NCBI RefSeq assembly: GCF_025698545.1
Contig: NC_068567.1
Span: forward strand, 558,001 to 622,000
Reading direction: 5' to 3'
DNA length: 64,000 nucleotides
DNA from: Gossypium raimondii
Lineage: Eukaryota > Streptophyta > Magnoliopsida > Malvales > Malvaceae
Position 1 is the first letter of the stretch. The number at the start of each line of letters is the position of its first letter. Of this stretch, positions 34,547-45,839 are shown piece after piece. The notes below the pieces were generated by a model. That model was not told the DNA's origin. It ran no database searches and was given only the letters and a program-made list of their open reading frames with translations. Made by a program: the position numbers and the translations under genes.

Positions 34547-37132
34547 ATTTCACCGGACGTCTTGAATTTTGAAATGGTTTCAGATTTCAAAATATTTTAT
34601 CCTAATTTTCAAAGTATCATTATCGTATCAATTGTGTTCTTCTCTAAAGCTTAACCAGTAGCTTGAGTGTTAAATGCAAGGGCGGAGGTAAGGGGATAGG
34701 CAGTGGCCTTGCCTCTCAACATGGTCAATTTTCTCCTTTAGCCCTTTTAGAATTTATGAAATTACAAGTTAATGGTAAAATTACACTTTGGCTCCTAAAA
34801 ATTATCATTCAATTTTGCACCCTAAGTAAAATTGTAGCTCTGCCCCTAGCTTAAATATGACATAGAGCATGTTTGAAGCACGTGGATGAAATTGTTAACA
34901 CCTACGCGCCTATTGAGTAGACAATTTGAATTTGGTTGTTAACAAAAATTGTTAAGGGGAGGCCGACTCTTTCCGGAGTAATTTTCGAAGTGTTGTTTGT
35001 CAAGAGATGTTGGACCCCTCAACGGGTCATTATTGTTCCTGATCGGGATTTTGTCTCCCAACTTTACAAAGAGCCTGAGGGGGGTTCAACGGAATAGGAG
35101 CATCTCTTGAACTATGAGTGACGCACGGCCAACTACCAAGCGTAAATGTTTATATTTACTTGGTAGGTGATCGTGTCTGATCAGGTGCTCTTTTTTTATT
35201 GAACCTACCGCCTCTTTAAGCAGCTTCACTCAAGCTCTCCATAGAGCCAGGCAAAACTCCTATCAGGGACAATACAACTCATTGAAAGGTTCGTCAACTC
35301 CTAACGGATAACACTTTGATTATTCGATTAAAATCTTTATAACGAATATTTCAGAGATATGTAGATAAAATGAAAACATAGGATTAAGTATAGGGAATTT
35401 ACTTTGATTTGCTCCTCTATGGCATTTCTTGGAGTTGAGGAATTGAAAATGTTGGGATTTTGGGCAAAATCAGCCAAAGCTTTCTCTTTTTTCTCTTCAA
35501 TTTGTTTAAGCTCTTCAAGCATATGGATATAGCTGGATTTATCTCTATTTCCCCAATTAAAACAACCAATCTGCCAATGCCATCATTAAAAAGAAAAATA
35601 AGGAAAAAAAAGAATGAAATTCATGCACTAAAACTTTAATAAATTATAATTATCTTACAAAGTTTTGTAGTAATGATGTAGTGCTTAGATCAAGATGATT
35701 GAGTCTAGGTTGCCTTCTACCCATCTCTTTAATGAACTTCCTTTCTATGACCAAATTATTACTTCCATGGGAAATCCACCTTTGAAATCCCTGCAAATGA
35801 TAAAAAAATTAGTACATAGTAAAATTACATTTTAATCCTTCAAATGATAAAAAATTCTGACTTCACCCTTAAATAAACCCTAAAAAACCCAAACTCGAAA
35901 TGATAAGAATATATAGTGACCCAACCTGAAAAACCCAAACCTAAAACCCTAAATTCGAAATGATCCGAAAATTTCAAAACTTGAATTTGGCCAACAATGA
36001 ATGTAGCTTCAACTTCTGTTTTCCAAAACATACCAAAACATGAATATAGAAATATAATCATTCAACAACCATTCAACCACATGAAAAATATCCTAAAAAA
36101 TTTAATATTTTTTTTATGGAACACTAATTATTATTCGATACTCTAACTCGAATCTGAATAACTTAACAAAAAAAATACACATAAAAAAGGCTAAAATGAA
36201 TTGTAAAGAGCAACTTACTTGAGTATGATTTGGTCCCCCTTTGTGCTTAAGAGGAATCTTGTAAGCTAAATTAAGCTTATCCAAAACAAGTTGCAATTGA
36301 TGCAACAAATCTTTTTTCAAATTCAATCCATAAAAAATGCTTAGTTTTCTGTTGCTTAGACGATAAAGCTGCGAGTGTGTGTCTCTCCATTTCAACTGTC
36401 CACAAAATCCCACCACAATAATTTATGGTATCTTATCCAAATTTCGAAAAAGAAATTATATCAAATACAAATATATATATATATATATTGAGTTAAATTG
36501 CATTTTGCTCCCTTCAATAATAATAAATTAGTTTATGTATGTTAGTTCAAAAAATAAATTAGACCTTCTATTAAAAATTTCATCAATTTTTACTCTTAAA
36601 AACAAGTCTTTTTACTTCAACATGAGGTACACGAGACACGCTACACGCTACGTGTAATTGCTTGGTTATTCTGTCAACATACTAATTTTTAACAAAAATG
36701 AGTAATTTGCTCTTTAATCTAATATACAAGGATTAATTTATCCATTTTTTGAGTGAAAGAAACAAAATAAAATCTAACTCCGAATATAGGGCTTCCGTGT
36801 TCCTTTCACAGATTTTCATAGGTTAAAAAGATGATACTTACGAACCTGTATTTCATAAAACATACCTTTAGAAGTTTGTAGTCTTGGTCCATTCGATTCA
36901 ACTTTTGGTCCACTTCTTCAACCACTTGCTTAGATTTTGAAATTTTGGATTCTTCATCTAAGTCTTTATACGGCCAAAACTTGACGAAATAGAATTGATG
37001 AACCTTTTTTTTAGGCTTATTAGTGGCTTCATGATTAAGGGTTGGATCAATTACGGTCGAATTTTCGTGTTCTTTGCCTCCGAGAATCGGAACTTGCTGT
37101 GTAGAATTAGCTTCTGAACTGTCCATTGCCAT
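33467..37132 (-). CDS. Proton pump-interactor-like coiled-coil protein
   Basis: Seven exons on the minus strand: 37132-36866, 36395-36219, 35790-35659, 35570-35403, about 34502-34308, 33806-33708 and 33604-33467, about 391 aa. It has VHQFYFVKFWPYKD near the N-terminus, HGSNNLVIERKFIKEM and NAIEEQIK in the middle, and VEEFMSEW ... LPSLSDRWLSRDG at the C-terminus. These are all hallmarks of the PPI family, which binds the regulatory tail of plasma-membrane H+-ATPase. The middle is charged and coiled-coil-like. It is shorter than PPI1 (about 600 aa) and lacks an obvious C-terminal membrane anchor. One junction is doubtful: the only nearby AG before exon 5 (34505-34504) would shift frame, and a (TA)n tract fills the acceptor region. 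An in-frame acceptor at 34467 would cost 12 residues. It may be functional or a recent pseudogene. Confidence 0.75.
34516..34543. repeat. (TA)n microsatellite at the intron 4 acceptor
   Basis: About 14 TA units lie directly where the pyrimidine tract of the exon 5 acceptor of the interactor gene would be expected. Confidence 0.8.
34660..34870. repeat. Dispersed repeat in interactor intron 4
   Basis: The sequence 'gggcggaggtaaggggat ... ttaatggtaaaattacactttggc ... gctctgcccctagctt' looks like the MITE-type repeat also seen near 62880-63130 (gggggcaatgagtggaattg). It has no coding content. Confidence 0.45.
34885..35325. other. GC-richer foreign-looking insert in interactor intron 4
   Basis: About 440 bp with visibly higher GC and none of the poly-A/T runs of its surroundings. 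On the + strand one frame reads through about 40 codons (from about 34960, including FVKRCWTPQRVIIVP and SQLYKEPEGG) before a stop near 35095. It resembles neither the MITEs nor the LTR here. The texture suggests transferred organelle DNA, probably mitochondrial, but I do not recognise a specific gene. Confidence 0.4.
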
Positions 37133-38319
37133 GTTTATCTTTCTGCATACACAAAATTTGCTTTCAAAGTTGGGATACAAGAAGCTATGAAATCGAGATT
37201 ACGAATCGGCATAATACCGAATGAAGATCAGATACAAATATATGTTGGATATGAGGACAGAACAAAGAAATAAGAGCATGCAAAATACAAATAGTTGGTC
37301 ACCTTGATTTGGCCTTTCAAAAGCAACAAAAACAGATGCTAACTGCAAATGTTGTGGAACATCATTCACAAATAAATATGACAAATTAAGAAATGGTGTG
37401 AACTATGTAGCTTAAGACTTTAAAAGGGTTTAATTAAAACCCAAAGGCCTTGCACCCCACTCCAAGTCATGGGTCAACTCTTTTGCCACCACCTTCTCAC
37501 TATATTAATATATATAAAAAAATACCTTAATAAATTATTTAATTGAACCAATCAAATTGACTTGATCTGTTCGACCATTAATTCGATTCTAAAAATATTG
37601 ACTATTAATTTAGGGTATCAAGATAAGTGTCGTATTGCATTGGTTCATGAAGTAAAGACTCAAAATATTGTACTAATATATGATTGGATGAGGCTTGATC
37701 TTAGTCTTGTAAACCATGACTTAAATTATGGAAAGCTTTACGAGATTTGACTAGGAAAGCAAGCCTCCATGGATGAAAGTGATTGGGTTGTCAAGCGAGA
37801 GATAGTTAAGTATAATGGCTAAATGAAAATATTTTAAAATTGTAGAAGAAGATACAATCAACGACATGCATCAAAATCAACATGATGAATCATTACATAT
37901 TCAAACTTACTCATCAAAACAAATTCAGATAAAATAATAATAAATAATTTGAAGATTCATTGTGAGAGACTTTATCCATTTCAACCCAAATATTTCACAA
38001 TACATTTACACTTTGGTATTTGGAGTTTGGACTATGGAAATGCATTATGGATGGCACACACATTTTATTTATACATTGATAATGAATTTTTTAAATTTAG
38101 AAGGAAGTTGAGATTTTAATAAATATTTATTAATGTGATAGGATGTTAAATTATGTATAAATAAATATAAATTTAATAATTAAATTATTAAAAATTTTTT
38201 GAAAAAACATAGAGTGTTCTGAATAGAAAAAACATCATTTGCCTTATTCTGACCAAAGCTATTTTAGAGTGTTTCTAAGATATCTAGAACTTCTAGAGGA
38301 GGGAGGTCAAAAATTTGCG
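37133..38319. other. Interactor upstream region and intergenic DNA
   Basis: 37140-37440 is probably leader and promoter of the minus-strand interactor gene. The acceptor-like tgcag just upstream of the ATG suggests a leader intron. The rest is AT-rich with no supported gene. The 62-codon frame at 37562 shows no family match. Confidence 0.45.
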
Positions 38320-38692
38320 AGGCTTCTTTTTTGACCAAAGCTATTTTAGCTAAACAATTTGCAGCTTGATTCTGCTCTCTGGGTATGTAATGTAAGAGCC
38401 ACTATTTTTCGTGCGCCAAGATGGTTTGAATTCTCCTAATCAAGGTTGAATTAGACGTAGTGGAGATACTTCCTTGGATAGCTTTAACAATCTCCAAATT
38501 GTAAGATTGGATAGTGACCTTTCTATGACCTCTATGTTGAATAAGCTTGAGGCCCTCTAGAATGGCCAAAAGTTCGGCATCAAATATTGAGCACCTCCCA
38601 ATATATCGATTAAACCAGAGACCCACTCTCCATTATTATCATGAAGTACCCCCCAGCTGTTGTGTTTCCTGAGTCCAGGTGTACAACATCGT
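38320..38692 (-). pseudogene. LINE-type RNase H (RVT_3) remnant
   Basis: Minus-strand translation gives VHLDSGNTTAGG, HDNNGEWVSG, IGRCSIFDAELLAILEGL, a V-I-Q-S-Y-N-L-E-I-V segment and YIPREQNQAANCLAKIAL. This is the full order of the plant LINE-associated RNase H domain. It is broken by one frameshift between the WVSG and FNRYIG parts (38615-38625) and by a TAG stop after HEK (38402). The Asp of the usual SDN motif is Tyr here (QSYN). Confidence 0.8.
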
Positions 38693-39253
38693 TGGTGTTA
38701 AGGATAATATGTTGTCTAAAAAGTCGGTCATCAATGGACAAGTTATCGCAACCCATCGTTTCATCACTGAAAGTTGAGAAAAACTGTTTGAATAATAGAG
38801 TTATAAAGTCAAAGCTTTAGAAATTATGCGGTCTTAAATTGAAATCTTATTATTGGCGTATGTTTAGATTTTATATAAAATTATAAGAAAAGTAAAATAA
38901 AATACACTCGTAACAATATTTGATATTTTGTAAAAAAAAATACGTTTTTGATCATTTCTCAATTGAATGGATATCTAATTAACTCGTTACACCTACTCAG
39001 TCAAGAGTTTAACACCTGCTCATAGAATAGATTTAATTTCATTGCACAATACATAAATAAGTGCACTTTGCAAAACAAATATCATGCCATGACCAAACCA
39101 GCATGTTGTGAAAGCATAATTCGGAATTGTACTCTTTGTATACTCACATATCCTTTAAAGTTCTGTCATCTTTAAGTGTGCTTCTTAAAATTCAAGCTTG
39201 AAAAATAATGCACATGAGTGCGTTATGTAAAACGGATACCGATTTTCCTCTAA

Positions 39254-39868
39254 GGGTCTGTTTGATTGCCAGTAAAATATTTTCCGTAAAATGATTTCAG
39301 GAAAATGTTTTACTTTTCTGTAAAATGATTTACTGGAAAATATTTTCTGTTATTTTATTGAATCTGTGTAAAATATTTTCGGTTGTTTGGCAGATTTCCT
39401 GGAAATATTTTTCGAAAAAATTGTTTTTACATATATTGATATATATTAATAAATTTTTATATTTTAAATTATTTTTACATATATTGCAATGATTTATTTA
39501 TAATAATACTCAATTATTAAGCCACATATTAATCGTTATAAATTGAAAAAAATTAATATCAAATAAATTATTTGTAATTGTGTTAAAAAAACAAGTATTG
39601 AATAATTAAAAAAACAAGTTACTGGAAAATCGATAAATAGAAGCAATTTTCTACCGGAAATGAAGGAAGGAATGAAGGAGGCGATAGAGAGGAGAGAACG
39701 GAAAATGTCTTACCGAAATTAAAAGGGTAAGACATTTTTCCCAAAATGTAACCCATTTTCCCTTGTTTTGGAGTTCATTTTCCAAATGAAAAATGTTTTC
39801 CGCCAATCAAACGCTGGAAAAGTTAGAAATGATTTTCTGGAAAATTAATTCCTTAATCAAACAGACCC
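39254..39868. mobile_element. Tourist-like (PIF/Harbinger) MITE
   Basis: 615 bp with 14-bp terminal inverted repeats GGGTCTGTTTGATT / AATCAAACAGACCC, flanked on both sides by TAA. The three-base T-A-A duplication and the TIR fit the PIF/Harbinger superfamily. The interior contains repeats of 'ggaaaatattttc' that can fold on themselves, and there is no coding capacity. Confidence 0.85.
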
Positions 39869-40210
39869 TAAATGTACATCTTTTATGTCGTTACCCGCCT
39901 TAGCTTGTTGGGCCTGAGCTAAGTCTGAGTAAAAAATTGTCTTCTTTAAATACCCACAACAATCTTAAGATTTTATCGCCCTCAAACTTACCTCCAAAAA
40001 TTCAAACTCTAAATATAACAAACATACGAGTACACTCTACTAAATGAATACCAAAACATTTTACAACACTTTAACTACAGCAATTAACATTTTAATCAAT
40101 TTAGATCGACTCTTATAAAAATAAAATAACAGAATTATGAAGCAATTAAATTTCAAATTTCAGCCTAATAAAACAACTAGAACCATATTTAGATTTCTAT
40201 AAAATAAAAG

Positions 40211-40674
40211 GGTCAAATTCTACTATTAGGTCATGACCGTGTACTTTGCATATATATGTTGTAATTTTAGCACTTGTACTTTAATTTGATCAATTTTAGT
40301 TTATTTACTTTTGAATATTAAATTTTAATTCTGACCAAACAATAACAATTAAATCTACTTGATTAAGTCCACGTTCTCCATCCGGCCATTCTTAGTTGTT
40401 ATTTTTTTAATTTCAAAATATTGATCTTAATGAAAATGAAAATTGTTAAATCCATTTATTGATTTTTTGTAACATATGAAAATAATAAGTTGACATGACA
40501 TATCATATGCGGTAATATATTTGCCACATATCAAATTTTGAAAATAGCAGTCATTTGATCAAGACTAAAATTTCAAAACTTTAAAAGTACAAAGACCGAA
40601 AATGACCAAATTAAAATATATAAACTAAAGCTACAACTTACACATAATACAGGGATTAATGGTAGAATTTAACC
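40211..40674. mobile_element. MITE with ggttaaattctaccatt-type ends, copy 2
   Basis: The ends ggtcaaattctactattagg and attaatggtagaatttaacc are inverted. Same family as 28942-29308. A partial copy recurs at about 48955-49192 as part of the parental LSM6 flank. Confidence 0.65.
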
Positions 40675-41074
40675 AATAAAAAGACTTGTGCATTTGGAAG
40701 AGAATTGACATTGTGGCCAAAAGGAGAGTCCTTCAATTTGTAATAAAAATCAACATACAAACTTAGAATAGGACAAGGGCACATTGGTGTTGAAATTTAA
40801 GTGTAAAAACATTTTCAATGTCTAAAACTCTCAGCACACTATGCAGCCAATTCCCTCCCTTTACAAAGCACAGAACTCCAAACACTCTCTCGCTCTCTAT
40901 ATATATATTTTTGGAGAAATTACAGTAAGGAAATCCCATAAATAAGCAAACAATGACTACCCTAAAGGCAAGTTTCAGCTAAGAAACTGCAAACATCTAA
41001 AACCATTAAATTTAATTTTTTTTATAAATGAAAGCAATTCGAATGATATAAGACATATAAAGAGGAATACATAA

Positions 41075-41550
41075 ATACCTTTTTAGCTCGGCTATCTCTT
41101 CCCTAATAAGCTCCTAGAGCTCTCTAGCCGTTTCTCCATGGACCTGCCTAACCTGCCTACTATGACCCCATCGAGCATATCAGGGGATTACAACTCAGAC
41201 CAGTAGAATCTTCTTTAGGTAGCCAAAAACTCCATTGCACTTCAACCTCATGCTGTGGAATGCAACAACATATCTCGATATATCTCCAATCCCATGTCGT
41301 ACTGTTCATCTAATGAGGGTAACTTCTTCCTCCAATCCCAAAGCATGATGTTGAAGTGCAAAAGAATCAATGGAGTTTTTGGGTACCCAAGGAAGGATTC
41401 TACTGGTCTGAGTTGAAATCCCCAGATGATACGCTACGATGGGGTCAACCTAGGCAAGTTAGGCAGGTCCATGGAGAAACGGCTAGAGAGCTGAAAGAGC
41501 TTATTAAGAAAGAGATGACCGAGATAATAAGATATGCACTAATTTTATCA
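41075..41550. repeat. Inverted repeat of a gene fragment (potential hairpin)
   Basis: The left arm (about 41075-41240) is the reverse complement of the right arm (about 41355-41550), with a spacer of about 110 bp. The right arm on + encodes MQKNQWSFWVPKEGFYWSELKS ... ELKELIKKEMTEI. The left arm on - encodes the matching ELKK-type end followed by a splice-donor-like AAAAAG|GTATT. A third, diverged relative is at 45510-45788. The source gene is not recognised. Confidence 0.7.
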
Positions 41551-41642
41551 TTCACTACTTGCTGGTATTGGCCTTTATACGTGGTATTCATTTAAAATTG
41601 ATGGAGTGTGAGTGAAGGGTAGGTGGAGGGGAATAAATGGAG

Positions 41643-42505
41643 TGAGCACCGAAAACGTGATCGATACCCTTTTGTTAGCTCGGAAATGCGATGCACCAAG
41701 GCTCGTCCTCATTTGTGTTCGTATGGTCGTAAAGAAAATCCGTATCTTCAACCGACGGATGGAAATTGAGGAAACGTATTTATCCATATATTGAGCAAGA
41801 ACTTGTGGAGTCCGTTGTTAAAGCGGATTCTGTGTGTCAAACTCGAGCCCTTATCCTTTTTCGATTTATGGTTATATTGTTATAAGATTGTCTTGTTTTA
41901 ATTGCTTTCTTTTTCCCTTAGAAAAAGCAAGAGAGGCAAAGGAAGATCGAAGAGAAAAAGGTCTATATGCAATTATACGAAGAGATAGAGGTCCTTCACA
42001 TTTGCAAAGACGGTTGTCGAACAATTGGTCCTCGTGACAAAATGCTGTAAGGAAACCAGATTGCCTGCAATTTTCCAGCTTGTAAAGAACTCGAAGCTTT
42101 AGTCCGTCATTTCTCCGGTTGCAAGACTCGTGTTCCCGGAGGATGCGGTCATTGTAAACGCATGTGGCAACTTCTCGAACTTCATTCCCGTATGTGCAAC
42201 GAACCCGATTCTTGTAAGTTTCCTCTTTGCAGGTAAGCAAACCTTCGATCAGAACTCAGATTTGTGCGTCATATGTCAATCGAAATGTTGGTTTCTTAGA
42301 ACACATCAGTGCCATATACAATGCTTCAAAACCGGACCGATAGCCGATTCCGGGGACTGAATTGTTGTTCTTTTTAATGTTTCGTAGGCATTTTAAGGAG
42401 AAAATAGAGCAGCAATGCAAGAAAGATGGGACTAAATGGAAGCTATTGGTTAACAAAGTTATTGCAGCAAAAAATGGAAGCTATATTTGTTCTCCTCTAG
42501 GTGAT
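41643..42505 (+). pseudogene. Truncated BTB/TAZ gene copy
   Basis: Aligns with 32101-32960, from inside exon 3 to the end of exon 5 with all introns kept, so it is a DNA-level duplicate and not a retrocopy. It has no start, BTB core or promoter. Lesions: a 5-bp deletion in exon 3 (agaaaatccg for agaatttcaaatccg), a codon lost in exon 4 (ccttcacatt for cccttcttcacatt), AAA to TAA in exon 4 ('atgctgtaaggaaacc' near 42044), and a 2-bp insertion before the original stop. Confidence 0.88.
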
Positions 42506-43329
42506 ATATATATGGCATTACCATGTATTTTTAGTGGAATGATTAATGCTTCATATAAATTACAGAAGTTTGAAAATGGGAAAATAATATAGAAATGTTA
42601 ATATGAGTTTATTACAAAATAAATACTCTTATTTTGTTGTTCTTCCATTTTGTTCCATATTGAACTAATTTCAAGAACAGTCTTTTATTTTCATATTTTA
42701 AAATGTAAATTCAATTATTAATACCGTTAATTTTTTGTTAAATTTGCTGGTGTGATATTCTGACATAGAAAGAATATTCACTTGATAAGTAACATGGAAA
42801 CGAAATTGTTATGAACTTAAATTTAACATAAAAATATTTTACTATGTTCATAGTTGGACTTATATTTTTAAATATGAAAAGCAAATGAATTAGATTAATT
42901 TCCTGAAATAAAAATAAGATGATTAAATTCTAAATATCTGAAGAATACAAAAACTTAAAATATTTTAACAAAATTTAATATAATACAAGTATTTAAATTT
43001 TATGCATATTGAATACACATAAACTTAAAATCTTTTAACAAATAAATACTTTTAATGTAATTATATATTCTATATTTAAAAACAAAAATATTTTGAGAAG
43101 CCAAATGAAACTTAATCTTCTTTTCCTAATATAACTCAGCTTTTGTAATTTATCATCATCAAAATCACCATTTACGTCTCCGTTTCTCCGTGTTTATCCG
43201 GGAATTTGTACATGTCACCTATGTTTGATATAGATATCCGTATCTAACACTCACTCGAAATCCAATTAATTTATGCTACATATGTCTTTGATACATTGAT
43301 ATATCAAAGTATTTCTCGATCGTCATCTC

Positions 43330-44639
43330 TGAATTCGATTCATCCATCGTTACTCAATTGACGATCACTCAACGAACACAAAATGCTAAACTCGCAATTG
43401 ATTCTGAAAGTTTTAACGTACGAATGATTCCACTCCGACATGAATTCTTCAACCTAAACAAACAGAAACCAAAAACAATTATGGAATTAGCTTTAAACTA
43501 ATAATCGAATCAAATTCATTGAAAATTATAAATTTTATTTGAATAATCTTATAGATTCTAATTATATATGCTTTTTTTTGACACAATGCCTAGAACTATC
43601 AATAACTCATCTTCAACCAATCAAGCTAAGACTCAATCAACAAAATTATAATTTTTTTTTTAAATTATATGTTTTTGGGGTTTAACAAACTAAACCTGTT
43701 GCTGCGAAAGTTTCCTTAATGCTGCACCATTTTTGTTCCTAACAAGCTCTTTGGCATTGCTCAACAGTGAAACGTATTCATCATGCATACCATTCTGAAT
43801 TAATAGATAGTCATGGAAATCAAATGTTATGAACAAATATATATATATACACACTGAAAATCCAAATTTTAAGTCCGTTTAAATATATGCTAGATTATGT
43901 CGCATCTAATGACTTGAATGAAAATTTTTGAATAATTTCGTGATCATTTTATATTTTTTAAGTTAAATGACCAAAACATAAACTTATGAATAGTTTAGTG
44001 ACATTGGGTGTAGTTTACCTACAATATTATTGACTAGCATGTAAATTTATTAATCATGGTAGATTAGATTTTCAAGTAGCCGTAAATGATCAAATAACGA
44101 TAATAAAAATTCATATAATCATTTTAACAAGTAACAACTGCAAACCAACGATTTTATCAATCTAGGCCTACTAGCAATATTATAAAAGTAGATAAATTAA
44201 ATTACCCGAATCAAAGTATACGTGTCGAATCATAAATTTCAACATGAAAAGGGACTAAAACCCTTTATAAAGTATAAAATTTTAAATTAGTAATGATAAA
44301 ATTACACTTTGGCCTCCAAAATGATAAAATTTTGATTTAATCTTCTAAAATTATAAAATTGTTCAAAAATTTGTTGTCCTGAAAATTATTTTCTAAAGCA
44401 CATCACATTCAAATTGTCTATGCAATAGATTATTTAAGTGATTATTTTAAGCCATCATTAAAAAGAAAAATAAGGGAAAAAATGAAATTCAAGTACTAAA
44501 GTCTTACAAAATTTTGTAGTAATGATGTAGTACTTAGATCAAGATCATTGAGTCTAGGTTGGCTTCTACCCATCTCTTTAATGAGCTTCCTTTCTATAAC
44601 CAAATTATTACTTCCATGGGAAATACCTTTGAAAGCTCT
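43330..44639 (-). pseudogene. Proton pump-interactor gene copy, exons 3, 6 and 7 only
   Basis: Continues the duplication of the BTB/TAZ copy. Remnants of interactor exon 7 (43453 downwards), exon 6 (about 43695-43795) and exon 3 (44639-44508) are in parental order. Exons 4 and 5 and the (TA)n and GC-richer insert are missing, replaced by about 200 bp of AT-rich filler. Exon 7 has several substitutions (SILCSLSDRQLSN for SILPSLSDRWLSR). Confidence 0.82.
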
Positions 44640-45509
44640 GCAAGTATTATTAAATCACTTGTGAACTTTGGTCCCAATCTAATTTACTGAGCTGGTTCAA
44701 TCTAAACTTGAATTAATTAGAACTTAAAATAACTCGAATAAGTAAACTCAGGGGCAACGTTGGTGGGAGGTAGGCACCTGATCTTCTAAAATGAGAATTT
44801 TCACTTTTGGACCTTTAGAATTGATAAGATTTTAAGTTAGTACATGATAAAATTACACTTTAACCCCTCAAATGATAAAAAAAGATTAGGTGTCAAATTA
44901 GGAAAAAAAGTCAAGTTCGGGTACCAAATTCGATCCGCAAAAATTTAAGTACCAATTTAAGAAAAAAGTATCAAGGTTGCGTACTAAATTGGACAAAAAA
45001 TATTTAGATATCAAATTAAGAAAAAAAAATGTAAAGTTTAGATAACAAATGTTATATTAAGCAATTATTTTAGGAACACATTATTAGCTGAAAACTGACT
45101 ACTAATTATGTTAAGCATTTAACGTGTGAATTCCGTAACTATTTTTAAATTTTTATTGAATTTATATTACAATTTAAATAAAAATTTATCTCATATTTTA
45201 AAATTAAAAAATCAAATAAACAAATAAAACTGTTAGAATATAGTATTTTTGATAGTAAATATGGGGCTTTTAAATTATTTGTATGAATGATAACACCTAC
45301 GATGATAAAATTCCTATGATGATAAAAATCTAAATTTTTTATCTCTAGCAGTTTCTACGAAAGCAAAAACCTTTCTCTTCCTTCCTTCCACTGTCATTGC
45401 CGTTAGCGTTTTCAGCTCAGTTTCCCGAACCTCCTCTATTCTCAAGTCTCCAAAGTTCGCTCCAAAGCCAGACATAAGCTAGTGAAGCACAACCACAAAA
45501 CAATTAGAA
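44640..45509. other. Intergenic AT-rich DNA with a short GC-richer patch
   Basis: 44860-45070 carries the dispersed 'gtaccaaatttaagaaaaaa' repeat also found in the UGT introns and near 63480. 45340-45480 is pyrimidine-rich (cttccttccactgtcattgc) and may belong to the fragment that follows. No gene is supported. Confidence 0.45.
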
Positions 45510-45788
45510 TCATATGTAATATATAGTAAACAGAAGAAAGGGTCCATACCTTTTTAGCTCAGTAATCTCTTCCCTGATCTCTTTTGCCCAGTCTAGAAGG
45601 TTATCATGACCAGTAGTATCCTCCATGCTCTCCAACCAATACTCATTAACGTCATTCTTCCTTTGATTTTTTTGCATCTTGCATATATGTTGATCGTTCG
45701 GGATGAACATTCCCACCAACCCTTTCAGCAGACGATTCTGCTTAGTAGGGCATTTAACATGGTGATTTTTTTCTAGGAATTCTATCAA
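45510..45788 (-). pseudogene. Gene fragment related to the 41 kb inverted repeat
   Basis: An open minus-strand frame of 92 codons contains MQKNQRKNDVNEYWLESM and EIREEITELKR, then an AAAAAG|GTATGG donor-like end. The MQKNQ, W-E and E-I-x-E-I/L motifs and the donor match both arms at 41075-41550. There is no known domain. It looks like one exon of an otherwise missing plant gene. Confidence 0.45.
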
Positions 45789-45839
45789 TTTTGCACACAG
45801 TTTTGGCCCCCTAGCTGCCCCTTTTTATTTCCTCAGTTA

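Larger units (their letters stand above)
38815..41030. repeat. Degenerate duplicate of the LSM6 flanking region, coding part lost
   Basis: 38815-39070 aligns with 48740-48950, 40440-40844 aligns with 48960-49342, and 40844-41030 aligns with 51396-51570. The LSM6 coding body (49343-51396 in the parent) is absent, and the copy keeps only the last codon and stop as 'ctatgca'. The Tourist-like MITE at 39254 was inserted into this copy. Confidence 0.72.
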
